Position numbers and translations under genes: made by a program. Shown here one piece after another: positions 6,815 to 13,435 of a stretch of DNA of 20,888 nucleotides. Each line of letters starts with the position of its first letter. The first letter of the stretch is position 1. A model generated the notes under the pieces. The model worked only from the letters and a program-made list of their open reading frames with translations. It was not told where the DNA came from and did not search any database. This DNA is from Methanobacteriota archaeon (GTDB lineage: Archaea; Thermoplasmatota; Thermoplasmata; Methanomassiliicoccales; Methanomethylophilaceae), in contig JAAYAP010000034.1 of the NCBI GenBank assembly GCA_012719315.1, forward strand, positions 1 to 20,888. Reading direction: 5' to 3'.

Positions 6815-7660
6815 TCATCCCTCCATATCCCTGAGCAGTCCGGCGATCCCCGCCTCGAAGTTCACGCCGAACCTCACGTCGGTCCCCGCTTCCCGGGAGC
6901 GGATGATGCTGTCGACGGTGAAGTCGACGGCGAACCTGTTCGCCTCGGCGAGGCCGAAGCCGTTGACCAGGGCCGCCACCGCCACCGAGCCGAAGACATC
7001 CCCCGTGCCGTGGTAGTAGCCCGGGACGAGGTCCCTGAAGGCATAGTCGGTGGTGCCCGCGGCCGCATCGTGCGCCGCGGCCCCGAGGGTGCCGGTCTCG
7101 AAGAACACCCCGGTGAGGATGACCTGCCGGGCGCCGAGGCCGCTCAGCCGCTCCAGCAGGTCGTCGATCCACTTCCGTGCGTACGGACCTTCGACGTACT
7201 CCTTGCCGGTCATCAGGCAGGCCTCGGTGATGTTCGGCATGATGACGTCGGCTTTGGCGCAGAGATCGCGCATGCCCCGCGGGAAGTCCTCGGGGAAGAT
7301 CCCGTACAGCTTGCCGTTGTCGGCCATGACCGGATCGACCGCGATCAGCGTCCCCTGCGCCTTCAGCCGGTCGAAGATCCCCGAGACGATGCCGATCTGC
7401 TCGAACGAGCCCAGGAAGCCGGTGTACACGGCATCGAAGCGCAGATCCAACCCCTTCCAGTGCTCCACGATCGGCAGGATGTCCTCGGTGAGGTCGCGGT
7501 AGGTGTATCCTTCGAATCCGCCGGTATGCGTCGACAGCACCGCGGTCGGGATCACGGTGCACTCCGACCCGGTGGCCGAGATGATCGGCAGGGCGACCGT
7601 GAGCGAGCATCTCCCGAAGCAGGAGACGTCATGGATCGCCAGTACACGTTTCTGTTGCAT
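6815..7660 (-). CDS. pyridoxal/pyridoxamine kinase, 281 aa
   Basis: This is a ribokinase-fold PLP-salvage kinase that phosphorylates pyridoxal, pyridoxamine or pyridoxine with ATP. Landmarks: MQQKRVLAIHDVSCFGRCS with the family's early HD-S-x-x-G-x-x-x block, STHTGGFEGYTYRDL at 43-57, DPVMADNGKLY at 109-119 (family usually DPVMGD), and the phosphate-binding loop with catalytic aspartate GTGD at 218-221. The frame is open 31 codons upstream, but a TATA box 28 bases before ATG 7660 supports a leaderless start there, matching the family N-terminus. It heads the operon of kinase, GNAT, YgiQ and metalloprotein, spaced by 1 base or overlapping. PdxK versus PdxY type is not resolved. Confidence 0.92.
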   Translation of the reverse strand: MQQKRVLAIHDVSCFGRCSLTVALPIISATGSECTVIPTAVLSTHTGGFEGYTYRDLTEDILPIVEHWKGLDLRFDAVYTGFLGSFEQIGIVSGIFDRLKAQGTLIAVDPVMADNGKLYGIFPEDFPRGMRDLCAKADVIMPNITEACLMTGKEYVEGPYARKWIDDLLERLSGLGARQVILTGVFFETGTLGAAAHDAAAGTTDYAFRDLVPGYYHGTGDVFGSVAVAALVNGFGLAEANRFAVDFTVDSIIRSREAGTDVRFGVNFEAGIAGLLRDMEG

Positions 7661-7683
7661 GGGCACGGTTAGGCGCGGGTCCG

Positions 7684-7693
7684 GATAAATACT
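7684..7693 (-). promoter_or_regulatory. TATA box of the pyridoxal kinase operon
   Basis: The minus strand reads AGTATTTATCC, centred 28 bases before ATG 7660. It is back to back with the TATA box of the divergent DUF3784 gene, about 25 bases away, so the two promoters may compete or share control. Confidence 0.65.
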
Positions 7694-7709
7694 GTTCCCC
7701 TGGCAATCC

Positions 7710-7716
7710 TTATAAT
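7710..7716 (+). promoter_or_regulatory. TATA box of the DUF3784/PH membrane protein gene
   Basis: CTTATAATG is centred 27 bases before ATG 7740 and supports that start over the GTG/ATG at 7725/7728. Confidence 0.6.
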
Positions 7717-7739
7717 GCATCAGGGTGATGCCCTCGGCG

Positions 7740-8678
7740 ATGTTGCAGGGCAAACGGCTGTATCAGTTCATGGCGGTGATCCCGAATGCGGTGCTGCTGC
7801 TGATCCTGGCGGTGCGTCAGGAGGGGATCGTCGGCGGTGCATCGCTTTGGACGGGCATGGCCATCACGGCCGTCGCGGTCGTGCCGCTGCTGATCCTGGG
7901 TGCGTACATGGCGGCCACCGGCAGAGGCCGGATGCTGATCGCCGGATTCAACACCATGACCAGAGACCAGCAGGCGCTGTACGACGGCGATCGGCTCGCC
8001 AGAGCCGTCGGGTGGTTCATCATCGACATCACTCTGCCGTTGCTCATCGGCCTGTCGGCGATCTTCCTCTTCCGTGACACCCTCGTCAGCTGGACGTCGT
8101 TCATCGTGATGACGGTCATCCTCTTCGTCATCCTGATCTACATGAACACCGGCGGGCGTTACCTCCGCGACCCCGGGGTGAAGCCGAAGCCATCGTTCAA
8201 CATGTCGTCCAGAGGCAGGATCGCCGTCGTGATCGTCGTGATCGCCGTCACGGCAGCCACGATCGGAGGGGTGTACCTCCTGTCGCAGCACGGTTCGGTG
8301 GATGTCGGGCTCGGAGACGACCGCCTGAGCGTGGACGCTCCGTCGTTGAACGTCTCCGTCGCGTACGCGGATATCGAGTCCGTGGAGCTCAGCTACGACC
8401 TGAGCAAGGGATCCAGGGTCATGGGGTTCGGAGGTTCCAAGGTCTCTTCGGGCCTTTTCCATAACAGCCTCTTCGGCGATTACGACCTGGGCTCGTACAA
8501 CGCGGTCGATCTGCATATCGTCGTGCATAGTGCCGGCAACCGCGTCCTGGTCTTCAATCAGGATTCGGCCGACGGCACCGTCGCCCTCTTCGATGAGCTG
8601 AACGGCCGCATCGAGGCGTTGACGACGACGGACGCGTTAAATCCGCACCCGGAGCCGTTCCTCGTATCCGCCGTTTGA
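7740..8678 (+). CDS. DUF3784-like membrane protein with C-terminal bacterial PH-type domain, 312 aa
   Basis: The first half contains about four hydrophobic helices (roughly 12-28, 37-57, 92-112 and 118-135) with the DUF3784 signature GRGRMLIAGFNTMTRDQQALYDGDRLARAVG at about 61-91, read here in pieces. A fifth helix spans about 162-182. The remaining 130 residues look like a bacterial PH domain (VAYADIESVELSYD..., then SGLFHNSLFGDYDLGSYN and VLVFNQDS), a beta-rich module common on membrane proteins. Function unknown; such proteins sit in the cytoplasmic membrane. The start at 7740 is chosen from the TATA spacing; GTG 7725 and ATG 7728 are alternatives. It is a single gene, divergent from the pyridoxal kinase operon. 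Confidence 0.75.
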   Translation: MLQGKRLYQFMAVIPNAVLLLILAVRQEGIVGGASLWTGMAITAVAVVPLLILGAYMAATGRGRMLIAGFNTMTRDQQALYDGDRLARAVGWFIIDITLPLLIGLSAIFLFRDTLVSWTSFIVMTVILFVILIYMNTGGRYLRDPGVKPKPSFNMSSRGRIAVVIVVIAVTAATIGGVYLLSQHGSVDVGLGDDRLSVDAPSLNVSVAYADIESVELSYDLSKGSRVMGFGGSKVSSGLFHNSLFGDYDLGSYNAVDLHIVVHSAGNRVLVFNQDSADGTVALFDELNGRIEALTTTDALNPHPEPFLVSAV

Positions 8679-8685
8679 TTTTTAT
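8679..8685 (+). promoter_or_regulatory. TATA-like box before the TPR-like gene
   Basis: TTTTTATC is centred about 28 bases before ATG 8710. An AGGAGG ribosome site at 8699-8704 also precedes that ATG. If transcription starts 26 bases from this box the site would be cut off the mRNA, so either a different promoter or read-through from the upstream gene is also used. Confidence 0.4.
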
Positions 8686-8709
8686 CGTCGGAAACCATAG
8701 GAGGCAGCC

Positions 8710-9606
8710 ATGAAGCCGCCGTCCGACGGGCATCTCGAGGAAGCGCTCAGGGATTACAACGAGGAAGCCAACCGGCTCGAATCCGAAGGCGGTCCCGACA
8801 GGGAGCTGATGGATGTCTACCTCAACCGCGGCGCCGTCCTGTCGATGATGGATTCATACGTCTCGGCCCTGGCCGATTTCGACGACGCGATCGAGATCAT
8901 GACCCATATCGAGGCCGCCGGCGGGGAAGTGGACGCCGGCGCTTTCGTCAGGGCGTTCGTCTCCCGCGGGGAGCTCCTCTCCAAGGACATCCGCTGCATG
9001 GCCGACGACTACGCCTTCGCGGCCTCCCGGCTCCACCTGCTGGATGCCGACAGCCGCTACTACGACAGGAAGCGGATCGTCCTGATGTGCATCGGCTGCG
9101 CCGAGGACCTGGTCGACGTCGGGCTCCCGACCGAGATCGACCCCTTCATCGAGAAGGCCTGGTCGTTGCTGATCGCCAAGGAGGACCCCTGGTCGCAGAA
9201 CCGCTACCTGGACCTGCTCAATCTCAAGGGCCAGGCGGAGAGGGTCCTCGGCGTCGACGAGGCGGAGGAGACGTTCTCGGAAGCGGTCGCGGTCGGCACC
9301 GCGCTGCTGGAGGAGGGGTGCCTCGAGGACATGATGTCGTTGGTGTTCCCGTTCGCCAACCGCGGGGACCTCAGGCACGAGGACGGTCGGATGGACGCGT
9401 ACATCGCCGACAGGAAATCGGCGATCGTCCTGCTGGAGGAGATGCTGGGCGCCAACCGCCTGGACGATGTGCGCCTGCTCGCGCATATGCATCAGGACCT
9501 GGCCAACACCTACCTGCTGCTCGACCGGGTCAAGGAGGCCGAAGACCACCTGCTGCGCGAAGTCGCACTGGGCATCGGCAACGCCCGGGACAGCCTGAGG
9601 CAGTGA
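8710..9606 (+). CDS. TPR-like repeat protein, 298 aa
   Basis: An all-helical, acidic protein with tetratricopeptide-like pairs: DVYLNRGAVLSMMDSYVSALADFDDAI at about 36-62 (in pieces) fits the TPR pattern well, and weaker ones occur near RYLDLLNLKGQAERVLG and HMHQDLANTYLLLDRVKEAEDHL. No signal peptide or enzyme motif, so probably a cytoplasmic interaction scaffold of unknown partner. ATG 8710 follows AGGAGG by 5 bases. It lies 31 bases after the DUF3784 gene on the same strand, so it may be partly co-transcribed with it, and about 85 bases before the helicase gene, which has its own TATA box. Confidence 0.8.
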   Translation: MKPPSDGHLEEALRDYNEEANRLESEGGPDRELMDVYLNRGAVLSMMDSYVSALADFDDAIEIMTHIEAAGGEVDAGAFVRAFVSRGELLSKDIRCMADDYAFAASRLHLLDADSRYYDRKRIVLMCIGCAEDLVDVGLPTEIDPFIEKAWSLLIAKEDPWSQNRYLDLLNLKGQAERVLGVDEAEETFSEAVAVGTALLEEGCLEDMMSLVFPFANRGDLRHEDGRMDAYIADRKSAIVLLEEMLGANRLDDVRLLAHMHQDLANTYLLLDRVKEAEDHLLREVALGIGNARDSLRQ

Positions 9607-9663
9607 ACCGGCGGGCGTGAGCGGACGGACGCTTCCGCCGTTTTCGGCGACCCCTCGGATAAC

Positions 9664-9670
9664 GTTATAT
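9664..9670 (+). promoter_or_regulatory. TATA box of the XPD-type helicase gene
   Basis: AACGTTATATCC is centred 27 bases before ATG 9694, which selects that start over GTG 9685. Confidence 0.65.
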
Positions 9671-9693
9671 CCTCGGCGCCTCTGGTGAAAGCG

Positions 9694-11763
9694 ATGCGAA
9701 CCAGATTCTGTACCAACTGCCACAGTCTGATGCTGCCCGGCAGCACCAACTGCACCACATGCGGCAGGCGGCTCTCGGAGGAGGCGGAGAGCAAGCAGAC
9801 GGGCCTGACCGGGTTCTTCGGGAAGAGGAGCAGGCCCACACCGGCCGAACCCGTCTACCAGGCGAACGACGCGGCCCCCTTCATGCCCTATAAGCCCAGG
9901 GAGGGCCAGATGGACATCATCAGGGACATCCGCGCGGCATTGGACGACAACCGCCACATCGTCATGGAATCGGGCACCGGCACCGGCAAGACCATCGTCT
10001 CGCTGGCGGCGACGCTGGAGCATGCCGCGCGGACCGGGAAGAAGGTCGTCTACCTCACGAGGACGATCTCGCAGAGCGACCAGGTGATGAAGGAGCTCAA
10101 GGCGATCTCCACGGTCAGGGAGGTGTCGGGCATGACGCTCACCGGCAGGAACAAGTCCTGCAAGCTGTTCGTCGGCGAGGAGTACGAGGGCATGCCGCCC
10201 AACGTGCTCTCGATGATGTGCGAGGACCGCAAATCCCGGAGCAACCGGGGGCAGGAGGGCGGCTGCAGGTATTACGACCGCACCGCCAACATGCTGCCCC
10301 AGGTGACGGCGTTCTGCAAGGCGTCGTTCCCGACCTCCGCCGAACTCGACGCCTTCTGCGTCGAGAAGGGGATCTGCCCCTACGAGGTGCGGAGGATGCT
10401 GATGAAGGATTTCGACGTGGTGGTCGCGCCTTACATCCACATCCTCTCCGAGGACATCCGCGCCAATTTCATCAACAACCTCGGCGGCGAGGACGTGAGG
10501 ATCGTCATGATCGTCGACGAGGCCCACAACCTCGTCGACGCCGCCCGCCAGCAGGAGAGCTTCACGATACCGACGCATATGATCGAGGCGGCCATCGACG
10601 AGTGCTCGGCATTCAGGAAGCCCGAGCTGCACGAGGGAGTGGTCCTCGACGACTTCCTCAAGTTCCTCAAGGCCGCCGTCAGGCAGCTGGCGAACAAGAA
10701 CCTGACCTTGGGATCGACCGAGGCGGCTCTGCCGCCGGGAGCGGTCGAAGATCTGCTCTGCAGCAGGTTCGGGATCGACCGCGAGGCCCTGGAGGCCGCG
10801 ATCGACAGGATGATCTACCTCGGCGAGGAGCGCACCGACATGATCCTCGGTTCCGGCGAGCAGAGGATGTCGCCGGTGTACACGGTCGCCGTGGCCCTGA
10901 GGAACTGGACGGCGGCCGGCGGCGACCGGCACGTGAAGGCGGTCAAGTCCGACGCCGACGGGGAGTACCTCTCCGCTGCCTGCATCGATCCGCACGACAT
11001 CGTGATGTTCATGCGCGGTCTCGACAGCGCCCTGCACATGTCCGGGACCCTGCAGCCGCTGGAGCAGTACCACAAGGTCATGGGGCTGCCGCCCACGACC
11101 CTGGCGCGCACCTATCCCTCGCCGTTCCCTCCCGGCAACAAGTCGGTCGTCTACGTCGAGGACCTCACCACCAAGTACGACGTGATGCAGAGCGATCCGG
11201 CGATGAGCACGAAGATCGCCAGGCGGATCGCCGCCCTCTGCAACGCCGTGGACAGGAACACCATCGTCTTCTTCCCCTCGTACCGGCTGATGAACGGCAT
11301 GCGGCCGTTCCTGGAGAGGGACGTGCGGCGCACGCTCTACTGGGAGGAGTCCGGTCAGCCGGCCAGGACCGCAAGGTCCATCGACGCCTTCCGCAAAGGC
11401 GCCGGCGGCGTGTTCTTCTGCGTCATCGGCGGCTCGGTGGCCGAGGGTATGGATTTCCCCGGCGACGAGCTGTCCTTCGCCATCCTCGTCGGCATCCAGT
11501 TCCCGCCGCCGTCCCTGGAGCTCAAGGCGATGAGCGGGATGTACGATCAGCGCTACGGACCGGGGATGGGCTGGAAATACATGCAGGAGACGCCGGCGAT
11601 CCGCAAGATGCGCCAGGCGATCGGCCGTCTGATCAGGACGGAGACCGACCGGGGCATGGCGGTCATCCTCGACTCCCGCGCGGCACGGTACAGGCGGCAG
11701 CTGGAGGCGAAGCCGACGGAGGACGCGGTCGGAGACGCCGCCGGGTTCTTCCGGGACGGATGA
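9694..11763 (+). CDS. XPD/Rad3-like (DinG-type) iron-sulfur DNA helicase with N-terminal zinc ribbon, 689 aa
   Basis: This is an SF2 5'-3' DNA helicase of the XPD/Rad3/DinG class, used in DNA repair. Motifs in order: Walker A GTGTGKT at about 94-100, a cysteine-rich FeS insertion (C156, C176, C191, C208 and C228; four of these should hold the cluster, with GGCRYY and CPYE matching XPD), DEAH at 275-278 in IVDEAHNL, and motif VI QAIGRLIRTETDRG near 640-655. Unusually for an archaeal XPD, residues 6-23 form a zinc ribbon, C6-x2-C9-x10-C20-x2-C23, joined by a basic linker. The start ATG 9694 fits a leaderless mRNA. A single gene; its true cellular role (excision repair or other) is not shown by context. 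Confidence 0.92.
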   Translation: MRTRFCTNCHSLMLPGSTNCTTCGRRLSEEAESKQTGLTGFFGKRSRPTPAEPVYQANDAAPFMPYKPREGQMDIIRDIRAALDDNRHIVMESGTGTGKTIVSLAATLEHAARTGKKVVYLTRTISQSDQVMKELKAISTVREVSGMTLTGRNKSCKLFVGEEYEGMPPNVLSMMCEDRKSRSNRGQEGGCRYYDRTANMLPQVTAFCKASFPTSAELDAFCVEKGICPYEVRRMLMKDFDVVVAPYIHILSEDIRANFINNLGGEDVRIVMIVDEAHNLVDAARQQESFTIPTHMIEAAIDECSAFRKPELHEGVVLDDFLKFLKAAVRQLANKNLTLGSTEAALPPGAVEDLLCSRFGIDREALEAAIDRMIYLGEERTDMILGSGEQRMSPVYTVAVALRNWTAAGGDRHVKAVKSDADGEYLSAACIDPHDIVMFMRGLDSALHMSGTLQPLEQYHKVMGLPPTTLARTYPSPFPPGNKSVVYVEDLTTKYDVMQSDPAMSTKIARRIAALCNAVDRNTIVFFPSYRLMNGMRPFLERDVRRTLYWEESGQPARTARSIDAFRKGAGGVFFCVIGGSVAEGMDFPGDELSFAILVGIQFPPPSLELKAMSGMYDQRYGPGMGWKYMQETPAIRKMRQAIGRLIRTETDRGMAVILDSRAARYRRQLEAKPTEDAVGDAAGFFRDG

Positions 11764-11769
11764 ACAACA

Positions 11770-11778
11770 GATAAATAC
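11770..11778 (+). promoter_or_regulatory. TATA box of the BASS-family transporter gene
   Basis: AGATAAATACTC is centred 26 bases before ATG 11800, immediately after the helicase stop codon. Confidence 0.6.
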
Positions 11779-11799
11779 TCAGGTCAAAATCATGCGTGC

Positions 11800-12744
11800 A
11801 TGGCGTTGCTGAACATCCTGACCGATGTCCGTTGGTGGATAGCGGCAGGCGTCGTCTGCGCCCTGTCGTTCGGTTCGTGGGGCGGGATCACCTCCACGCT
11901 GCTGATCATCGTGCTGATGGTGCAGATGTCCCTGTCGATGGACGGGCTCGCCTTCCGCCGGAGCGACATCACGGAGCATTCGAGGAGCATACTGCTCGCG
12001 ACCGTCTCCTGCCTGGCGATCAGCACCGGGTCGGCGTTGCTGATGGGGCTGCTGTTCAAACAGGCCCATCCCGACGTCTGGAGCGGCTGGGTGATGCTCG
12101 CCTCCGCTCCGTGCGCCGTGTCGGTGATCACCTTCACGCTCTACCTCAAGGGCGACATGAAGCTCTCGGTGCTCTCCTCGGTCGTCATCTACCTCTGCGC
12201 CCTGGTGTTCACCCCGGCGATGACGCTGCTGTTCACGGGAGGGGCGGTGAACCCGCTGCAGGTCCTCAAGTACGTCGTCCTCTTCATCGCCGTGCCGTTG
12301 GCCGCCACCTACCCGCTCGGGCGGCTGCGGCTCGACCGCAACGTCAAGATCGTCGGCATCAACATGATGATGTTCACGATGGTGGCGCTCGCGGTCGGAT
12401 TCAACCGGGAGAGCTTCTTCTCCGAACCCCTCCTGGTATTGGGCATCGCGGCGGCGTCCTTCGTGAGGATCTTCCTGCTGAGCTTGGCGATGTTCCGGCT
12501 GATGCGGAAGGCGAGGGTCGACAGGGACCGGGCGGTCGTGTACCTGGGGATGGCGGTGTGGAAGAACTCCGGCCTGGCCGCGACGCTCTGCATCCTGCTG
12601 TTGGCCGCTACGCCCGCGGCGCTGCTGCCGTGCGTGGTGTCCCTGCTGATGGAGACCGTCTGGTTCGGGGCGCTGAGCGGTCATTTCAACAGGAGCTGGC
12701 CTCACATGTCCGAAGAGGATGCGACGGATGCTCGGAGCCTGTGA
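11800..12744 (+). CDS. bile acid:sodium symporter (BASS/SBF) family transporter, 314 aa
   Basis: About nine hydrophobic helices over 314 residues match the BASS family of sodium-coupled organic anion transporters. The diagnostic segment is near 105-150: SAPCAVSVITFTLYLKGDMKLSV followed by FTPAMTLLF (read in pieces), which corresponds to the family's 'P-x-x-x-S-x-x-x-T-x-x-x-K-G-D-x-x-L-S-V' block. Archaeal members may move pantoate-like or other small organic acids rather than bile acids; the substrate here is unknown. ATG 11800 sits 26 bases from a TATA box with no ribosome site, so leaderless. The stop is followed by the noncoding-RNA region. Confidence 0.85.
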   Translation: MALLNILTDVRWWIAAGVVCALSFGSWGGITSTLLIIVLMVQMSLSMDGLAFRRSDITEHSRSILLATVSCLAISTGSALLMGLLFKQAHPDVWSGWVMLASAPCAVSVITFTLYLKGDMKLSVLSSVVIYLCALVFTPAMTLLFTGGAVNPLQVLKYVVLFIAVPLAATYPLGRLRLDRNVKIVGINMMMFTMVALAVGFNRESFFSEPLLVLGIAAASFVRIFLLSLAMFRLMRKARVDRDRAVVYLGMAVWKNSGLAATLCILLLAATPAALLPCVVSLLMETVWFGALSGHFNRSWPHMSEEDATDARSL

Positions 12745-12774
12745 TATATACAGGTGGATGCATAAAACAAAATC

Positions 12775-12783
12775 ATTATATAG
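12775..12783 (+). promoter_or_regulatory. TATA box of the structured RNA gene
   Basis: ATTATATAG, centred near 12779, predicts transcription starting at about 12804-12810, exactly where the 5' strand of the RNA's closing helix begins (12810). Confidence 0.6.
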
Positions 12784-12805
12784 TCTTGAAGTTGTATACA
12801 CAATT

Positions 12806-13061
12806 AGCAGTGTGCGGCTAGGAATCCTCATGGGTTCGGAACCATTACACGGCAAGCCCCGGCGGTAATGCGGGACGGTTGAAGACGAGCGAAGACCACT
12901 GAGGTCACGTCGTTGACGGGAGAACATCCGAGATGATCGGATAGTGAGGTCCCGAAGCCTCCGCGCTGACAGCCGAAGACGAATGAAGACCACGCAAGTC
13001 ATTTCGTCAAGGAGCTCCGTGCGTCCGGCCATGGTTGGACAAGAAATCCTAACGCCGACAC
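12806..13061 (+). ncRNA. structured noncoding RNA, about 255 nt, family not identified
   Basis: No coding frame fits this stretch, but it is full of complementary segments. The ends pair over 13 bp: 12810-12813, 12815-12818 and 12819-12823 with 13058-13061, 13054-13057 and 13047-13051. Inside are GGTT-CGG-AACC (12834-12844), CATTAC/GTAATG (12843-12848/12865-12870), CGGGAC/GTCCCG (12871-12876/12949-12954), ATCCGA/TCGGAT (12926-12931/12937-12942) and a 7-bp hairpin at 13023-13040. Two near-identical 19-nt modules, 12881-12899 and 12975-12993, each sit in a stem-internal loop-stem fold. A TATA box fixes the start. Some 5' words (GGCTAGG, GGGTTCGG) recall archaeal SRP RNA, but the conserved SRP helix 8 loop (CAGG ... 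GGAA ... AGCAG) is absent, and RNase P signature sequences are not seen. Exact 3' end unknown. Confidence 0.6.
12881..12993 (+). repeat. two copies of a 19-nt module inside the structured RNA
   Basis: Copy 1 at 12881-12899 is GAAGACGAGCGAAGACCAC and copy 2 at 12975-12993 is GAAGACGAATGAAGACCAC, 17 of 19 identical. Each forms the 5' side of a similar hairpin: GACG/CGTC plus GACC/GGTC in copy 1 (3' strands at 12908-12911 and 12903-12906), GACGA/TCGTC plus GAC/GTC in copy 2 (3' strands at 13004-13008 and 12998-13000). The two differing bases lie in the internal loop. Confidence 0.75.
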
Positions 13062-13066
13062 TGCTT

Positions 13067-13120
13067 GGGTGTGTCCCCGGAGTCTGGGCATGTATGGATA
13101 CAGCAGACTCCTGGGCACCC
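13067..13120 (+). other. long hairpin directly after the structured RNA
   Basis: GGGTG/CACCC (13067-13071/13116-13120), CCC/GGG (13075-13077/13113-13115) and GGAGTCTG/CAGACTCC (13079-13086/13104-13111) form 16 base pairs with a 3-base bulge, one mismatch and a 17-base loop. It begins 5 bases after the closing helix of the RNA, so it is either its 3' domain or a 3'-end processing or termination hairpin. No strong T run follows. Confidence 0.55.
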
Positions 13121-13245
13121 CTGTTGTAAGATGTTCTCTGCGGTCGCCTCCGATGCGTGCCGTTTCATCCTTCTCTTCTTGCGCCCGACTTTATCAATCA
13201 TCGTGCCGTCCGCCGTGCGCGCCCGTTCATTCCCGGTGTGTCGTG

Positions 13246-13255
13246 AATTTAAATA
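13246..13255 (+). promoter_or_regulatory. TATA box of tRNA-Ser
   Basis: GAATTTAAATAG lies about 29 bases upstream of the mature tRNA 5' end, showing that the tRNA has a promoter separate from the RNA gene before it. Confidence 0.6.
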
Positions 13256-13279
13256 GAAGTATTCGCTAAGGAGCCCCGA

Positions 13280-13367
13280 GCGGAGATAGCTAAGCCTGGC
13301 CCACGGCGCCGGTCTTGAAAACCGGTGGTGTCTCACCTCGGGAGTTCGAATCTCCCTCTCCGCGCCA
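13280..13367 (+). tRNA. tRNA-Ser (anticodon UGA), with encoded CCA
   Basis: The 7-bp acceptor stem GCGGAGA (13280-13286) pairs with TCTCCGC (13357-13363), followed by discriminator G13364 and an encoded CCA (13365-13367). The anticodon stem CCGGT/ACCGG (13309-13313/13321-13325) closes the loop CTTGAAA with anticodon TGA at 13316-13318. The long variable arm (around TGGTGTCTCACC) and the G discriminator mark a type II serine tRNA, and the TTCGAAT T-loop is intact. It decodes UCA, and UCN by wobble. Confidence 0.95.
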
Positions 13368-13435
13368 TCCTCCGCATGCTTCTCCGTAACCTTCTGCCCG
13401 ATCGCGTGACGGTGCGGCACCGGTACAGGAACGGC

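Noticed and set aside
8854..11073. A 739-codon minus-strand open frame across the TPR-like and helicase genes
   Set aside because: It spans two well-supported plus-strand genes and their promoter, shows no domain, and has the composition of a shadow frame.
12806..13061. Cobalamin riboswitch
   Set aside because: A few words resemble parts of the class (CCCCGGCGGTAATGCGGG and GAAGACCACTGAG), but the order and the conserved B12 box are not right, and no corrinoid gene follows; the next gene is a tRNA with its own promoter.
12806..13061. Confident naming as SRP RNA or RNase P RNA
   Set aside because: The 5' part shares GGCTAGG and GGGTTCGG with archaeal SRP RNA as I remember it, but the invariant helix 8 asymmetric loop is missing and the stem order differs. 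RNase P's GAGGAAAGTCC-type and ACAGAA-type elements are at best vaguely matched.
13087..13111. AGCAG in the downstream hairpin as an SRP helix 8 loop
   Set aside because: The opposite strand and the GGAA-type tetraloop needed for SRP are absent; it lies in a 17-base loop.
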